NCBI RefSeq assembly: GCF_004769195.1
Contig: NZ_RQET01000004.1
Location: forward strand, 248,001 to 312,000
Reading direction: 5' to 3'
From: Leptospira fletcheri
GTDB taxonomy: Bacteria > Spirochaetota > Leptospiria > Leptospirales > Leptospiraceae
Length of the DNA stretch: 64,000 nucleotides
Shown here: positions 50,265 to 60,087 of the stretch, piece after piece
Position numbering within the stretch: position 1 is the stretch's first letter
How the letters are laid out: each line of letters starts with the position of its first letter
Made by a program: the position numbers and the translations under genes
Notes under the pieces: model-generated
Databases searched by the model: none
Told to the model about the DNA's origin: nothing
Seen by the model: the letters and a program-made list of their open reading frames with translations, nothing else

Positions 50265-51386
50265 ATGAACAAATTCGAAATTTTGCGTAAAGTCTGCGGA
50301 CCTTTTCTTATCGTTCTCCTTTTCTTCGGAAATTGCAAAAGCAAACAAGAAAGTCTGATCGAGGAAATCCAGGAACTGATCGAAGAGGAAAAATATGAAA
50401 AGGGGACGGAACTCTTAAAGAATTATCTCTCTCATCCTAGATCGGATGCGGAAATCCTTTCAAAGGAAAAACCCGAATCTCCGCGAATCGTGGAACTTTC
50501 TTCCGATCGAAAACGACTCGTCTTCGTAGAGGATAATAAACTGACGATCCGCGACTTGAACGAAGCCGCTTCGGAAAGTAGAAAATTGGATGAAATTCCC
50601 GCGTCCGTTGCCGTTTCTGTGAAAGCGAATTTTGCACTTTCGGAATATCCGATGGCAAACGGTTGTCGTCTATTGGCCCTTTCCTTAAAAGATGATTCCT
50701 TGCAGTACGAATCCGGTGCCCAAATTTCCTGCAGAAACCGGGGAGGAATCTCGGACGACGGCTCCAAGATTTTTTACTTCGTGGACAATCAATTGTACGA
50801 AGAGAAGACGGTCGAACCCAGAACTCCGAAACTCGTACTGGGCAAGGAAAAGATAGCTCCCCCTTTTCCGAACCTGAAATCGAGATTTTATCTCTATCCG
50901 ATCGGAAAGGACTTCCTGCTGTTTTCAGGAAATGCAGGTTCGTATACTTTGTATTATTTCCAACCGGACAAAAAAATCGCGGACAAGATAGACCAGGAAG
51001 TCATTAGCCCACAGCTTTATTACGGGCCTGACAACTCCGCGTTTTATCTAGGCGGAACCATTGGGCGGCTCCATCTTCGCAGAGTTCAGTACGGAAAAGG
51101 AAAACCGACGATTTCCAAATTGTTTACGGTAAGCAGAAAAGAAATCAATCCCTGGAAACTTTCCGCAAAGAACGAATTTCTTTCGAATTATTCCGGCAAA
51201 GTACATCTCTGGGGACCGATGAGAAAAAGCCAGATTCTGCCCTTATTGTGCGAACGTACTTGGGTAGTTCATCCAGAGCGGGTTCTATGCGAGACCGAAT
51301 CGGGGAGTCTTTATTTAACCGGTTTGGAATTTCCGGAGGACGATTGGACCCTGATGAAGTTGTACGAGGAAATTCGAAGCAAGTAA
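50265..51386 (+). CDS. Hypothetical lipoprotein
   Basis: A 373-residue lipoprotein from the ATG at 50265: signal peptide with lipobox FGNC, then an acidic helical segment ([18 protein letters not shown]) and a beta-rich remainder of short repeated strands ([40 protein letters not shown]) that resembles a TolB/WD-type beta-propeller. No catalytic motif is seen. It follows the previous gene by 5 bp. Confidence 0.72.
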   Translation: MNKFEILRKVCGPFLIVLLFFGNCKSKQESLIEEIQELIEEEKYEKGTELLKNYLSHPRSDAEILSKEKPESPRIVELSSDRKRLVFVEDNKLTIRDLNEAASESRKLDEIPASVAVSVKANFALSEYPMANGCRLLALSLKDDSLQYESGAQISCRNRGGISDDGSKIFYFVDNQLYEEKTVEPRTPKLVLGKEKIAPPFPNLKSRFYLYPIGKDFLLFSGNAGSYTLYYFQPDKKIADKIDQEVISPQLYYGPDNSAFYLGGTIGRLHLRRVQYGKGKPTISKLFTVSRKEINPWKLSAKNEFLSNYSGKVHLWGPMRKSQILPLLCERTWVVHPERVLCETESGSLYLTGLEFPEDDWTLMKLYEEIRSK

Positions 51387-51544
51387 GAATGGTACCGTTT
51401 TTCGTCACGGCTGTGCGAAGGACGACGCTCTCTTTTTAAGGATGTCAGAACTTTCTCCGATCCGGCCTTTTTTTACTTTTAAAGAAAGCCTTCGTTTATA
51501 TTTCCATACTTCCGCCCCGAAATAATATGTTTCCTTTCTTGACA

Positions 51545-51565
51545 AAACAGAATTGAATCCTGTTT
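51545..51565. promoter_or_regulatory. 21-bp operator-like inverted repeat inside a promoter
   Basis: AAACAG and CTGTTT flank a near-symmetric centre; of ten base pairs across the 21 bases, only one fails. It lies just after a perfect TTGACA (51539-51544) and runs up to TATTAT (51565-51570), so it fills the promoter spacer of the 75-residue gene that follows. Confidence 0.55.
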
Positions 51566-51575
51566 ATTATGCGAA

Positions 51576-51803
51576 GTGAAAACGTACAAACTTCTATTTC
51601 AAAGTAGCGCTCCGATTTCAAATATCTCGGTTTCTATTTGTTACGAGTGCAAAAAAGAGGATTTCCTGGAAGTGTTAAATAAATATTGCCCGTACGATAA
51701 GAGAATAGTATACTTCGTACGCTGCGACGGATGCGGCCGAACAACGGGATATTTCTATAATTTAGAAGACGCAGTCAGAAAATGGCGCGGTATGCAATCC
51801 TAA
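51576..51803 (+). CDS. Small cysteine-pair protein (zinc-ribbon-like)
   Basis: A 75-residue protein with a GTG start. CYECKK near residue 23 and CDGCGRTTG near 50 form two CxxC pairs, with one more Cys between them, in the layout of a small zinc ribbon. No further similarity is recognised. The operator-like repeat right before it suggests regulated expression, and it could itself be a regulator or metal-handling protein. Confidence 0.6.
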   Translation: MKTYKLLFQSSAPISNISVSICYECKKEDFLEVLNKYCPYDKRIVYFVRCDGCGRTTGYFYNLEDAVRKWRGMQS

Positions 51804-52041
51804 ATTAGTCGTTTGTAAAACGTTTGTAACATATTTTAGGCCCTGCCTACAAATTAGACTGCGCTACAGTAAAAATCAAAAATCTTATTGTTAAACGACA
51901 TCTCTCAACCCATAGATGGAATGGGTCACTGATTCCCGGCACTGTAGTTTCTATGCCGGTTTAAAATGTAGAGCGACCGCGACGCAATCGCAATTAAATC
52001 GTAAAAGTAGAATATTCCGTGCTGATTTGATGGAGAGAAAA

Positions 52042-52362
52042 ATGAAGATCCAACTGGTCTATGAAGCGACTTGCCCGAACAAAAACACAACGAAAAGACT
52101 AATAGAGAATATTTTACTCACACACGGAATTTTCACGGATATCATTGAAATAGACAGAGACGATCCGAATGCTCCGAATTTCGCAAAAAATCTCTCTTCC
52201 CCGACGATTCTAATAGACGGAAAAGATATCGAAGAAGGCACCGAGGGTCCCGGAGGTAATTCCTGTAGGCTTTACAAAAACGAATCCGGAAAACTTTCCG
52301 GAGTTCCCCCGAGACATTTACTAGAAAACGCAATCCTGGAAGCGAACCGCAAAATCCATTGA
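52042..52362 (+). CDS. Thioredoxin-fold protein of the small alkylmercury-lyase-like group
   Basis: A 106-residue protein from the ATG at 52042, which has GGAGAGA directly upstream. It reads MKIQLVYEATCPN at the start (single active Cys before Pro-Asn), SPTILIDGKDI in the middle with the cis-Pro of the thioredoxin fold, then a conserved CRLY and a C-terminal GVPPRHLLENAI. Small proteins of this pattern are often labelled alkylmercury lyase or thioredoxin-like and occur near mercury or metal genes. It lacks the full MerB catalytic fold, so a redox or metal-binding role is more likely. The 238 bp before it include a direct repeat CGTTTGTAA at 51810-51818 and 51821-51829. Confidence 0.65.
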   Translation: MKIQLVYEATCPNKNTTKRLIENILLTHGIFTDIIEIDRDDPNAPNFAKNLSSPTILIDGKDIEEGTEGPGGNSCRLYKNESGKLSGVPPRHLLENAILEANRKIH

Positions 52363-52407
52363 TTGAAACGAAAAGTTACGATGATCAAAAAGAAGATGAT
52401 TCTGAAA

Positions 52408-53454
52408 TTATAAATATAGGTTCAACAATGCGGGTCCCTTCAGGCTTTCCTTAGGCTCAAGGTTTCCGTATCTAGTCTTGATAAAACTCGTTCCGGAAAA
52501 AGCTTCCTTCCAAATCGATCCGAAAAATAAAACCTGGCCGCTGGATTCGAATCCCGCTTTGGAAAACCAATCCCGAATCTGCCCGTCTCCTTCCTTCGAT
52601 CCAAAAACGATCCATCTGGAAACGAAGGTCTTTTTGACTGCATCCTCCGTTTCTGGAACCCGGATCGCATTTCCGAAAAGAACTCCTACTTTCGCAAAAG
52701 GAGGAGAGGCGATCCAGAACTCTTCCTGAGCGGAGTCGGATCCTGCGACCAATTCGGAAAAAACGGAACCTGACCTTACTTTCTTTCGCGGAGTCGAAAC
52801 GCCGTAGATTTTTCCATCGGGTCCGAACAAGAACCCGCGTTCCTCCCAGTTCCCCGGATGGATCTCCAATCCTTTTTCGGTGATTTTCGGTCCAGGCAAG
52901 GCGATCGTTCCCGCTAGAATGTGGACTCCATACAATTTGGAGAGTTCGGAAAAGATTCTTTCGTACGTTTCTTCAGATTTCTTTGCGATTTTAAATCGAG
53001 TCTCTTCTTCCGAAAAAGCGGCTACGCCTGCTCGAAAAGGGGACAGCCTGGAAATCCACAAGGAAGAATTCCAGGCATCGATTTCGTTTTCTGAACGAAA
53101 AACTTCTTTTCTCTGATTCAGCAAGAAAAGGTAATTTCCGATTTCGGCGGGATAGATCACTAAAGTGGTCTTGTCCAACCAGCCTTTCTCTTTCGCTAAA
53201 AGAAGCGGTTTTTCCAACCAAGAACGAAATCGATCCTCTCTCGAATAATATTCGGGATCGAATTCTAGTTGAACGAGCACTAGATTGCCCGCCCTGCGAT
53301 TGTATCCGGAAGACTCCACTCGAATCTCCCGCTTTCCATCCAAGCGGGAAAATTCCTCCTCCGAAATCTCCGTTCCGGAAAGAATCCAGCCTAAGATGAA
53401 AAATATCGGAATTAAAAAAATGGATAGAATGGCGTTTTTCCAAAAAGGGCTCAT
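52408..53454 (-). CDS. Membrane-anchored nitrilase-like protein without catalytic cysteine
   Basis: A 348-residue protein with an N-terminal transmembrane helix (about 7-26). The rest follows the carbon-nitrogen hydrolase fold: [21 protein letters not shown] at the catalytic Glu, [20 protein letters not shown] at the catalytic Lys, and [13 protein letters not shown] where the family has the nucleophile (I-C-x-D). Here no Cys is found at or near that site, so amidase or N-acyltransferase chemistry should be lost. It resembles a degenerate Lnt-like or binding protein. Its ATG overlaps the Nudix stop by 4 bases. Confidence 0.6.
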   Translation of the reverse strand: MSPFWKNAILSIFLIPIFFILGWILSGTEISEEEFSRLDGKREIRVESSGYNRRAGNLVLVQLEFDPEYYSREDRFRSWLEKPLLLAKEKGWLDKTTLVIYPAEIGNYLFLLNQRKEVFRSENEIDAWNSSLWISRLSPFRAGVAAFSEEETRFKIAKKSEETYERIFSELSKLYGVHILAGTIALPGPKITEKGLEIHPGNWEERGFLFGPDGKIYGVSTPRKKVRSGSVFSELVAGSDSAQEEFWIASPPFAKVGVLFGNAIRVPETEDAVKKTFVSRWIVFGSKEGDGQIRDWFSKAGFESSGQVLFFGSIWKEAFSGTSFIKTRYGNLEPKESLKGPALLNLYL

Positions 53455-53918
53455 AGAATCCGCCCTCCTTCGAGAAAATTTTTATCCCTCAAAAGCGGGA
53501 CGAAATCCTTTTGGTAGAGAAGCATCGCATCCAACATGTATTCGTAAAATAGTTCTGTCGGATCGTAGGTTTCCGCGTTTACCCACGCGATATAATCGTG
53601 TTCTTCGGAGAGAACGATCTCCCCTTCCAGAAATTCCGCATGATACGCCAGGATAATACACGGATGGTTCCCTTCGCTTACGCGGTGTTTATGAACGAAG
53701 ATCGGATTGGGGCGGACTCGAAGTTTGCAGGACGTTCCCATTTCCTCCGTCAGTTCCCGAGAAAGACTGTCCAACCAATCTCCATAAAATTCGTCCTCAT
53801 TCATTCTACCGCCGGGCAAATCCCCGAACCCTGACTTACGATCCCGTAAAACCAGCAATTCGGCTCCCCTTCGTAAAAATACTTTTTGGGTAATCTGAAA
53901 GAAACCGTGACGGGTCAA
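53451..53918 (-). CDS. Nudix hydrolase
   Basis: A 155-residue protein with a Nudix box: GGRMNEDEF, then RELTEEMG with the metal-binding Glu residues. Between the first E and RE there are ten residues rather than the usual seven, so the loop is enlarged. It starts at a TTG that overlaps the stop of the preceding dehydrogenase gene, with AGGAGG 8 bases before it. Family members hydrolyse nucleoside diphosphates linked to other groups; substrate unknown. Confidence 0.85.
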   Translation of the reverse strand: MTRHGFFQITQKVFLRRGAELLVLRDRKSGFGDLPGGRMNEDEFYGDWLDSLSRELTEEMGTSCKLRVRPNPIFVHKHRVSEGNHPCIILAYHAEFLEGEIVLSEEHDYIAWVNAETYDPTELFYEYMLDAMLLYQKDFVPLLRDKNFLEGGRIL

Positions 53919-55483
53919 GAATTTCCCCTCCTGGAAGAACTAGGGTTAGTCGGTCCGTAAGAGCCGTGTCTGACAACCACTTTTATGGAATCCGGTTTTC
54001 TAGCCTCAACGTATGCCTCGGGAACTTCTTCCCCGGAAAATTCGGCTGCAATTAAAAGCTTGGACAATTCCATTAAAAATCTTGGATGAGAATCCAGAGC
54101 GGAAAGAGTTCTTCGAAAATCTCCGCATCGACTCGATTGTAAATTTCCTCCGTTTTTGATCCAATCCAAAAACCGATCTTGTGTTTCGTTCCTCCTCGGA
54201 ACAAGAATCGATCCTCTCGGTCGAAGCAAAGACGAGCCGTCCGCTTTCCCTGGACGAATCACTGAATCTATGGACGGGAGAGAAGAGACAATGGCGAAGT
54301 CGAAACGTCCGAGATCTCCCGTAAATTCAGGAGAAGCCAAGAAATTCGTCGCGGCCGACAAGGAGCCGGAAAAAAATCGGATCCCTTTTTCTCGTGCCTT
54401 CGCAAGCAGAAGTTCTTCTTCGGAAGACAAAATCACTTTTTCCTCCAGAAACACCCAAACCTTTTCGTCTGAAGGGTGGATTCCCCAGGAAAGATTCCAA
54501 AAATCCTCCCGTAACGGCGCGATCGTAAGCTCGTCCACCACGAGTTCCGTTAGATTTTTCATTCCTAAGGAAGCCTGACCGTTCGTCGTTTTTCGATGGA
54601 CCACCGAAGGGGTAAGTTCCATCGAAATTTTCAGTCCGCTAACGGCTCCCGTCGTATCGAATACCAAGTCGAATTCGTTTTTCAAGTCTTTCCAACGTAT
54701 AAGCTCGGAGGTTCCGTTTTTCAGGAATTTTTTTCCGGACAACTCGGGAGAAATTGCAGTTCCGGAATCCAAACCTTCAAAAACGAAAACTTCGTCCGCA
54801 CCCGCATTGAAAGAAATGTCTTTTAACGCTTCCCGTTTAACGACGGAGGAGATTCTGAAATCCGATTCTTGGCAACGACGATACAGATTTAAAGCTGCGA
54901 GAAGCAAGGAACCCAATCTCCTCGGACCGAGCACGGCGATCCGTTTCGGATTCGAACCCAGGCGCTGCAAGGAAGTTTCTACGGCATGGAAGGAGGCGGA
55001 AAAAGGTTCCAGAAGAACCGCTTCCGAATCTGACAAGGATCCGATTTCCACCATAGTTCCGATCGGAGCAAGTAAATAAGGTCCGAATCCCCCGGGTAAA
55101 CGATCGATTCCGAGAACTTGCCGGTCGGGGCTATGAGTAAAGAGCCCGCGTCGGGCAAAAATATCAGAACCTTGCCCTCGAGCAGTCGAAGTGTCGTTGA
55201 TTTCCAATGCGAACTTTTTTCCCGTCCGAGGATCGGATGCGACCACTTCATGACCGATCACTTGAGGAAGAGGGAACGGAAGAAAGCGCCGATCCAAATC
55301 CGTCGAACATACTCCGCACAATTCCGTTTTGAGAAGGCGGTATCCTTTCCCTAGAGTCAGATAAGATTCTCCGTTTCTTAGGATCTCCCAACCCTCTTGT
55401 TCCGAACCTTCGACTCTATACTTGGATAGGGAAAACGTATCGTCACTATGATAATCGAAGGCGGAAAACTCCACGAACTCCAA
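53915..55483 (-). CDS. MDR-family (zinc alcohol dehydrogenase-like) protein with long C-terminus
   Basis: A 522-residue protein starting at a TTG at 55483 with GGAGGA 6 bases upstream, right at the rhomboid stop codon. The GroES-like N-terminus has [13 protein letters not shown] and VIGHEVVA, giving the catalytic-zinc Cys and His; the four-Cys structural zinc lobe is missing. The Rossmann domain follows ([19 protein letters not shown]). Typical MDR enzymes have about 350 residues; the additional 170 near the C-terminus include a second Rossmann-like strand ([16 protein letters not shown]). The substrate cannot be guessed. Confidence 0.75.
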   Translation of the reverse strand: MEFVEFSAFDYHSDDTFSLSKYRVEGSEQEGWEILRNGESYLTLGKGYRLLKTELCGVCSTDLDRRFLPFPLPQVIGHEVVASDPRTGKKFALEINDTSTARGQGSDIFARRGLFTHSPDRQVLGIDRLPGGFGPYLLAPIGTMVEIGSLSDSEAVLLEPFSASFHAVETSLQRLGSNPKRIAVLGPRRLGSLLLAALNLYRRCQESDFRISSVVKREALKDISFNAGADEVFVFEGLDSGTAISPELSGKKFLKNGTSELIRWKDLKNEFDLVFDTTGAVSGLKISMELTPSVVHRKTTNGQASLGMKNLTELVVDELTIAPLREDFWNLSWGIHPSDEKVWVFLEEKVILSSEEELLLAKAREKGIRFFSGSLSAATNFLASPEFTGDLGRFDFAIVSSLPSIDSVIRPGKADGSSLLRPRGSILVPRRNETQDRFLDWIKNGGNLQSSRCGDFRRTLSALDSHPRFLMELSKLLIAAEFSGEEVPEAYVEARKPDSIKVVVRHGSYGPTNPSSSRRGNS

Positions 55484-56146
55484 TCAACGTCCTCCCACAA
55501 AAAAGCCCAATATGAGCAATAGAAGCACAAATACGAGATTCAGAATGAACCCAGTATGCAATTGTTTTCGTTCCTTATGATTCAGGAAATAGGCGGCAAA
55601 GACGACCGAAAGGAATCCCCCCAAATGAGCCCAATGGGCCACCTGATCCCTGGCAAATAGATTCGTGATATCCGAGTATACCATGACCCACGCCAAAGCG
55701 AAAACAGGAAAGGGATAGTTGCGCTTTCGAATTCGAATCGAGAACGGAGACAAAAGAGCCGCCACTGCCGCCAAACCCGAGATCGCTCCCGAAGCTCCGA
55801 TCGCAGGGCCGGAGTCTTCCAAGAACAATCCTCTCACCAGAGAATCGAGGAATCCCGAAATAAAGGCGCCCATAAAAAAGAAAAGCAGCCACTTTCCGAC
55901 TCCCACCTTGTATTCCACAATGCGCCCTAAGAAAAATAAAAACAGCATGTTCCAAAAGAGATGAGTGGCATCGGCGTGCAAAAAAGCCATGCCGATCCAT
56001 TTCCAAGGATAGAACTCACCCGGACGGCTGATGAAAAAATCCTCCAAGATTTCACGAGGCACGAATGCGTTTAAAACGATTTGAGAAATCGAAATGAGAA
56101 GAACAAAGGAGGCGGTCAAAGGGAACTCGAAAAAAAAGGCCCTCAC
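55484..56146 (-). CDS. Rhomboid-family intramembrane serine protease
   Basis: A 220-residue protein with six transmembrane helices. [18 protein letters not shown] precedes the catalytic [12 protein letters not shown] (Ser in GxSG), and [13 protein letters not shown] supplies the catalytic His. Rhomboids cut membrane proteins within the bilayer. Its ATG overlaps the TetR stop by 4 bases. Confidence 0.92.
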   Translation of the reverse strand: MRAFFFEFPLTASFVLLISISQIVLNAFVPREILEDFFISRPGEFYPWKWIGMAFLHADATHLFWNMLFLFFLGRIVEYKVGVGKWLLFFFMGAFISGFLDSLVRGLFLEDSGPAIGASGAISGLAAVAALLSPFSIRIRKRNYPFPVFALAWVMVYSDITNLFARDQVAHWAHLGGFLSVVFAAYFLNHKERKQLHTGFILNLVFVLLLLILGFFVGGR

Positions 56147-56868
56147 TTCTTGCCCTCGTTTATAAAGTGGTTCAAATACGCTTTCAACATCACCTTCAAT
56201 TCCCGTAAAATTCTCTCGGCAAGCGTTCGATCGTCTTTTTCCCTAAGCCAACGGGTCAAAACGGAATCCGTCACTTCCACAATGATCCGGGAAATGATTT
56301 CTCCTTCCGGATTGTCCTTCATCCCGGGAACGATTTTCGAAAACAGATCCGAAACATTGGTCGCGATAAAGCGATTGTTTTCCCGATCGATTTCCTCTAA
56401 CTCGGGATCCAATTTGATATTCGACCAAAGAGGTACGAACCCTGGTTCCGTAAGATACAGGTGCGCAAACGCGTCGATCACCTTGTCTATCAGTTCCGGC
56501 CAACCTTTCTCGTCCACTTCCACGGTAAGAAAGCCCATGAACATTTCGTTGACCCGTTCCAGATGTCTTTTCCCGACAGCGTTCAGGATGGCATGTTTAT
56601 TTGGAAAATATTGGTACAAGGAACCGATAGGAATCCCGGCTTTCTGTGCGATCAGATTCGTCGTGATCGCTTCGGCCCCCACTTCGTCCAATAACGAAGC
56701 TACGATATCCAAAATATATTGAACTCGCTGGATTGCTCTTTTTTGGGAAGGAGCTTTTCTAGGTTCCAATCCTAACGGTTTCGACTTGGGAGAAGCTTCC
56801 GCAGATTTTCCGTTTTTTACTACTTTGGCCAACCGGGTCTTCTCCGAAAAACGATCTCTTCTTCCCAT
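56143..56868 (-). CDS. TetR-family transcriptional regulator
   Basis: A 241-residue regulator with a basic N-terminal extension of about 45 residues and the helix-turn-helix [22 protein letters not shown]. The C-terminal part ([21 protein letters not shown]) fits the TetR ligand-binding C-terminal group. It is followed by rhomboid, dehydrogenase, Nudix and nitrilase-like genes in overlapping frames, so it probably controls its own operon. Confidence 0.9.
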   Translation of the reverse strand: MGRRDRFSEKTRLAKVVKNGKSAEASPKSKPLGLEPRKAPSQKRAIQRVQYILDIVASLLDEVGAEAITTNLIAQKAGIPIGSLYQYFPNKHAILNAVGKRHLERVNEMFMGFLTVEVDEKGWPELIDKVIDAFAHLYLTEPGFVPLWSNIKLDPELEEIDRENNRFIATNVSDLFSKIVPGMKDNPEGEIISRIIVEVTDSVLTRWLREKDDRTLAERILRELKVMLKAYLNHFINEGKK

Positions 56869-56902
56869 AGACAGCTACGGGAGGAATCCTTCAAGAAAAC
56901 TA

Positions 56903-57799
56903 TTAATTTGCCCCGTAGTAACGAAGAATATGTCGAAGGCTAGTTAAATAGGAAGCTCCGAAAAGATTTATATGGACTAGAATCGGATAGATTTGCCAAA
57001 ATTGAATTCTATCCTTCAGATTTCCCGGATCGTCCAAACCCGATGTGGATAAGATGTCCTGCATCTCTTCCAAATTCAAAGGACTACCGAAAAGTTGAAG
57101 CATGGCCAAATCCTGTTCCGGATGAGAATACGAGACGGAGGGATCGATCAGATAAGCATGTCCGTTCCTTCCTTGCAAAATATTTCCAGACCAAAGGTCT
57201 CCGTGAATCAATCTAGGTTGAACCCTATTAAATCCCCACTCGATCGAGAATTTTTCAAAAACGTTACGAACGGAGTTGATGTCTTTTTCGGTGAGAAGTT
57301 TTCTACCTTGGGCCAAATCCAATTGAGGCTTTAAACGGACCTGCCAGAAGAATTCATCGAAGTTGGAAAACCACCCATTTTTCTGCGGAAGGGATCCGAC
57401 GAAATTGTCCCGTTTCCATCCCCAGGAACCGAATTCCCTACGATAGAGGTTTTTTAAGCTTGCGATCAGATCTTCTCGAAATCCTGCTCCGGAGCCGACC
57501 TCTATGAATTCCATAGCCAGTAAGGAAACCTTTCCTAGGTCCACGGTGCCAAAACACTCCGGCACCCGAACTCCTAGACGACAAAGCTGTTCCAGCCCTT
57601 CCGCTTCGGTTTCCGCCATTTCCTTTTTAGGAATGACTTTGACAGCCACTCTCGACCCGTCCCGAAAACTAACGGCATATAGTTCGAAAAGACTGGAAGA
57701 GTGAAAGGCCACTTCCACCTTTTTAGTAGGGGAAAGTAGGCCCAGTCTTTCCAATCCGTCTCGGATCAACTCCTCATTTCGAGTATTCGTGAGAGCCAT
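56903..57799 (-). CDS. Fructosamine kinase family protein
   Basis: A 298-residue member of the aminoglycoside/choline kinase superfamily, fructosamine-kinase branch. The catalytic loop LIHGDLWSGNILQG carries the phosphotransfer Asp, and LIDPSVSYSHPEQDLAM is the family DP[AS]xxxGxxExDLA pattern with Gly replaced by Ser. These enzymes phosphorylate sugar amines such as fructosamine or ribulosamine, letting proteins be deglycated. It lies 34 bp before the TetR gene and may be the first gene of the operon. Confidence 0.88.
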   Translation of the reverse strand: MALTNTRNEELIRDGLERLGLLSPTKKVEVAFHSSSLFELYAVSFRDGSRVAVKVIPKKEMAETEAEGLEQLCRLGVRVPECFGTVDLGKVSLLAMEFIEVGSGAGFREDLIASLKNLYRREFGSWGWKRDNFVGSLPQKNGWFSNFDEFFWQVRLKPQLDLAQGRKLLTEKDINSVRNVFEKFSIEWGFNRVQPRLIHGDLWSGNILQGRNGHAYLIDPSVSYSHPEQDLAMLQLFGSPLNLEEMQDILSTSGLDDPGNLKDRIQFWQIYPILVHINLFGASYLTSLRHILRYYGAN

Positions 57800-57916
57800 C
57801 GGTTCGTATCCTTCCCGATTCGTTCATTCGGGTCCCTCTAATTAAAATCGGAGGACGAACAATCAGGATTGAAGAAAAATCCCGAATAGGTTTCCTTAAT
57901 ATTACAGGACGAAGAA

Positions 57917-58852
57917 ATGAGACGCTTTTCTTTTACTTGTGCTCGTATATTTCTCATCTTCCTTTTTTTTCTATGTCTCCTGGCCGCAGAACCTCACCCG
58001 CATGTGTGGTACTATGCGATCGGTGGCGACCTAAAAAAGAGCGATTTCGATTGGCAGAGTAAATTTCAGCAAAATGTAACAATCTGCTTTACAGGAGGGA
58101 AGATCGGAAAAGACGGAAAGATCACTTGGATTGAAATACCGGCTTATCTATTAGACTCCGGAATCGCAAAAGGAGTTCGATGGATCCCTATGTTTGCTTT
58201 TTCCTCTAAAACCGAGGGAATTCGCCTTTTGAAATCGGAACACCAGAGAAAGGCACTTCTCGGAAGCCTAGTCGGCTTTTTCAAGAAATACCCGAAGTAC
58301 TCGGGGATCCATTTGGATTTGGAGGGATTGCCTTCTTCCTCCGCAAATGATTTCAAAATCCTGCTTAAAGAGCTTCTTCCCGCCTTTCGTACGGAAAATA
58401 GAAAGCTTACGATCGCTCTCTTTCCTCAGATCGGATTTTCCCACGAACCTTCGGGATTTCATTCGGAAATTTCCCGGATCGATTTAGCAGACGAGGTGGT
58501 TTTGATGTCCTACGACTTGCATTCCCCAAAAACGAAACCGGGTCCCGTGACGGGGTTGTCTTGGACAAAGGAAAATTTAACGCTCCTGGTTAAGAGCTAT
58601 TCTCCAGAGCAGATCTGGCTTGGAATCCCTCTCTACGGTTATTCCTGGAAGACGGAACGGAAAAAGCCGGACATCATTACTCGAAAATCCTCTTCCCGTA
58701 AAATGGCGGAGTTCGGTCGAAAGAAAGACGGAATTCACATTCTCGAAAACGGATCCGAGTTTTCCAGTCTGATCGTGGATGAGACGGACTGGACGATACT
58801 CGTCCGTGAATTCGGAATCAGAGGATTGGCGTATTGGCGTTTAGGTTTTTAA
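57917..58852 (+). CDS. Exported GH18-like glycosidase, YdhD/SpoVK-type
   Basis: A 311-residue protein with a signal peptide (about 1-23). YSGIHLDLEGL matches the GH18 active-site strand (DxxDxE), with the last Asp and the acid Glu kept but the first Asp replaced by Ser and the second by His. ADEVVLMSYDLH and QIWLGIPLYGYSW are also typical. It probably binds or cleaves a beta-linked N-acetyl sugar polymer, for example peptidoglycan. Changed residues may reduce activity. Confidence 0.75.
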   Translation: MRRFSFTCARIFLIFLFFLCLLAAEPHPHVWYYAIGGDLKKSDFDWQSKFQQNVTICFTGGKIGKDGKITWIEIPAYLLDSGIAKGVRWIPMFAFSSKTEGIRLLKSEHQRKALLGSLVGFFKKYPKYSGIHLDLEGLPSSSANDFKILLKELLPAFRTENRKLTIALFPQIGFSHEPSGFHSEISRIDLADEVVLMSYDLHSPKTKPGPVTGLSWTKENLTLLVKSYSPEQIWLGIPLYGYSWKTERKKPDIITRKSSSRKMAEFGRKKDGIHILENGSEFSSLIVDETDWTILVREFGIRGLAYWRLGF

Positions 58853-58918
58853 TTCTTAACTGCAGGGCGGTTTTTTCTTCCCATCCTCCCTGCCTCCCGG
58901 AAATCCTTTCCTCAAACT

Positions 58919-60082
58919 ATGAAAAAGAAAATACTTCTTCTCGGTTCCGGCGAACTCGGAAAGGAATTCGCCATAGCCGCTCAAAGGTTAGGCCAACACA
59001 TTGTCGCGGTGGACAGCTACGACAATGCCCCCGCTATGCAAGTGTCCCATGAAAGAGAGATTATAGACATGTTGGACGGAACCGCTCTGGATAGGGTCGT
59101 GGAGAAGCATAATCCGGATATCATCGTCCCGGAAATAGAAGCCATACGCACGGAACGATTTTACGATTACGAAAAAAAAGGAATCCATGTAGTTCCCAGT
59201 GCAAAGGCCGCTAATTTTACGATGAACCGAAAATCGATTCGGGACCTGGCAGCGGAGACGTTAGGCTTAAAAACGGCTAAGTTCTCTTACGCATCCAGTT
59301 TAGAGGAACTCAAGCAAGCGACGAAAACGTTGGGCATCCCTTGCGTAGTCAAACCTCTGATGTCTTCTTCCGGAAAAGGACAATCCGTAATTTGGAACGA
59401 AGGCGAGATAGAATCCGCATGGACCGCCTCCCAAACGAAAGGGAGAACCAGAGCCTCGGAAATCATCGTCGAGGAATTTATTCGCTTCGAATCCGAAATC
59501 ACCCTTCTCACGGTCACTCAAAAATCGGGGAAGACTTTGTTTTGCCCTCCCATCGGTCATCGCCAAGAACGGGGAGATTATCAGGAAAGCTGGCAACCTG
59601 CCGAGGTTTCGGATCGACAATTGAAAATCGCCCAAGAAATGTCCGCCAAAGTCACGAAGGAACTCGGAGGTTCCGGAATTTGGGGAGTCGAATTCTTTTT
59701 GACCAAAGATGATGTGTATTTTTCCGAACTTTCTCCTAGGCCGCACGATACCGGAATGGTTACTCTTGCAGGGACCCAGAATTTCAACGAATTCGAACTG
59801 CATTTGCGTGCGGTGTTGGGACTTCCGATTCCGGAAATCGTCCTCGTTCGCAGAGGCGCAAGCGCCGTTGTTCTTTCGGAATCGGACGGAAAAGCTCCGA
59901 TCGTAAGCGGCCTAGACATCGTTGCGGAAATGCCCGAATCCGATCTGAGAATCTTCGGGAAACCGATCACAAGAAAATACAGAAGAATGGGAGTGGCCCT
60001 ATCCTATTCGAGCAAGGAAGAGTCGCTCTCCTCTCTTCGAAAGCGGGCCACTCTGATCGCTTCCAAAATCAAGGTGGATTAA
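58919..60082 (+). CDS. purT: Formate-dependent phosphoribosylglycinamide formyltransferase
   Basis: A 387-residue ATP-grasp enzyme. [20 protein letters not shown] opens the first domain, [17 protein letters not shown] continues it, and SSSGKGQSV and [15 protein letters not shown] are ATP-grasp and PurT-specific blocks. It formylates GAR with formate and ATP in purine synthesis, without tetrahydrofolate. Single gene; no purine cluster nearby. Confidence 0.95.
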   Translation: MKKKILLLGSGELGKEFAIAAQRLGQHIVAVDSYDNAPAMQVSHEREIIDMLDGTALDRVVEKHNPDIIVPEIEAIRTERFYDYEKKGIHVVPSAKAANFTMNRKSIRDLAAETLGLKTAKFSYASSLEELKQATKTLGIPCVVKPLMSSSGKGQSVIWNEGEIESAWTASQTKGRTRASEIIVEEFIRFESEITLLTVTQKSGKTLFCPPIGHRQERGDYQESWQPAEVSDRQLKIAQEMSAKVTKELGGSGIWGVEFFLTKDDVYFSELSPRPHDTGMVTLAGTQNFNEFELHLRAVLGLPIPEIVLVRRGASAVVLSESDGKAPIVSGLDIVAEMPESDLRIFGKPITRKYRRMGVALSYSSKEESLSSLRKRATLIASKIKVD

Positions 60083-60087
60083 GAAGT

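Noticed and set aside
51810..51829. Iteron-like origin signal (CGTTTGTAA twice)
   Set aside because: Only two copies and no replication gene nearby; noted under the following gene instead.
52030..52041. Earlier ATG for the thioredoxin-fold gene
   Set aside because: The ATG at 52042 has GGAGAGA at proper distance; the one at 52030 does not, and the fold begins at MKIQLVY.
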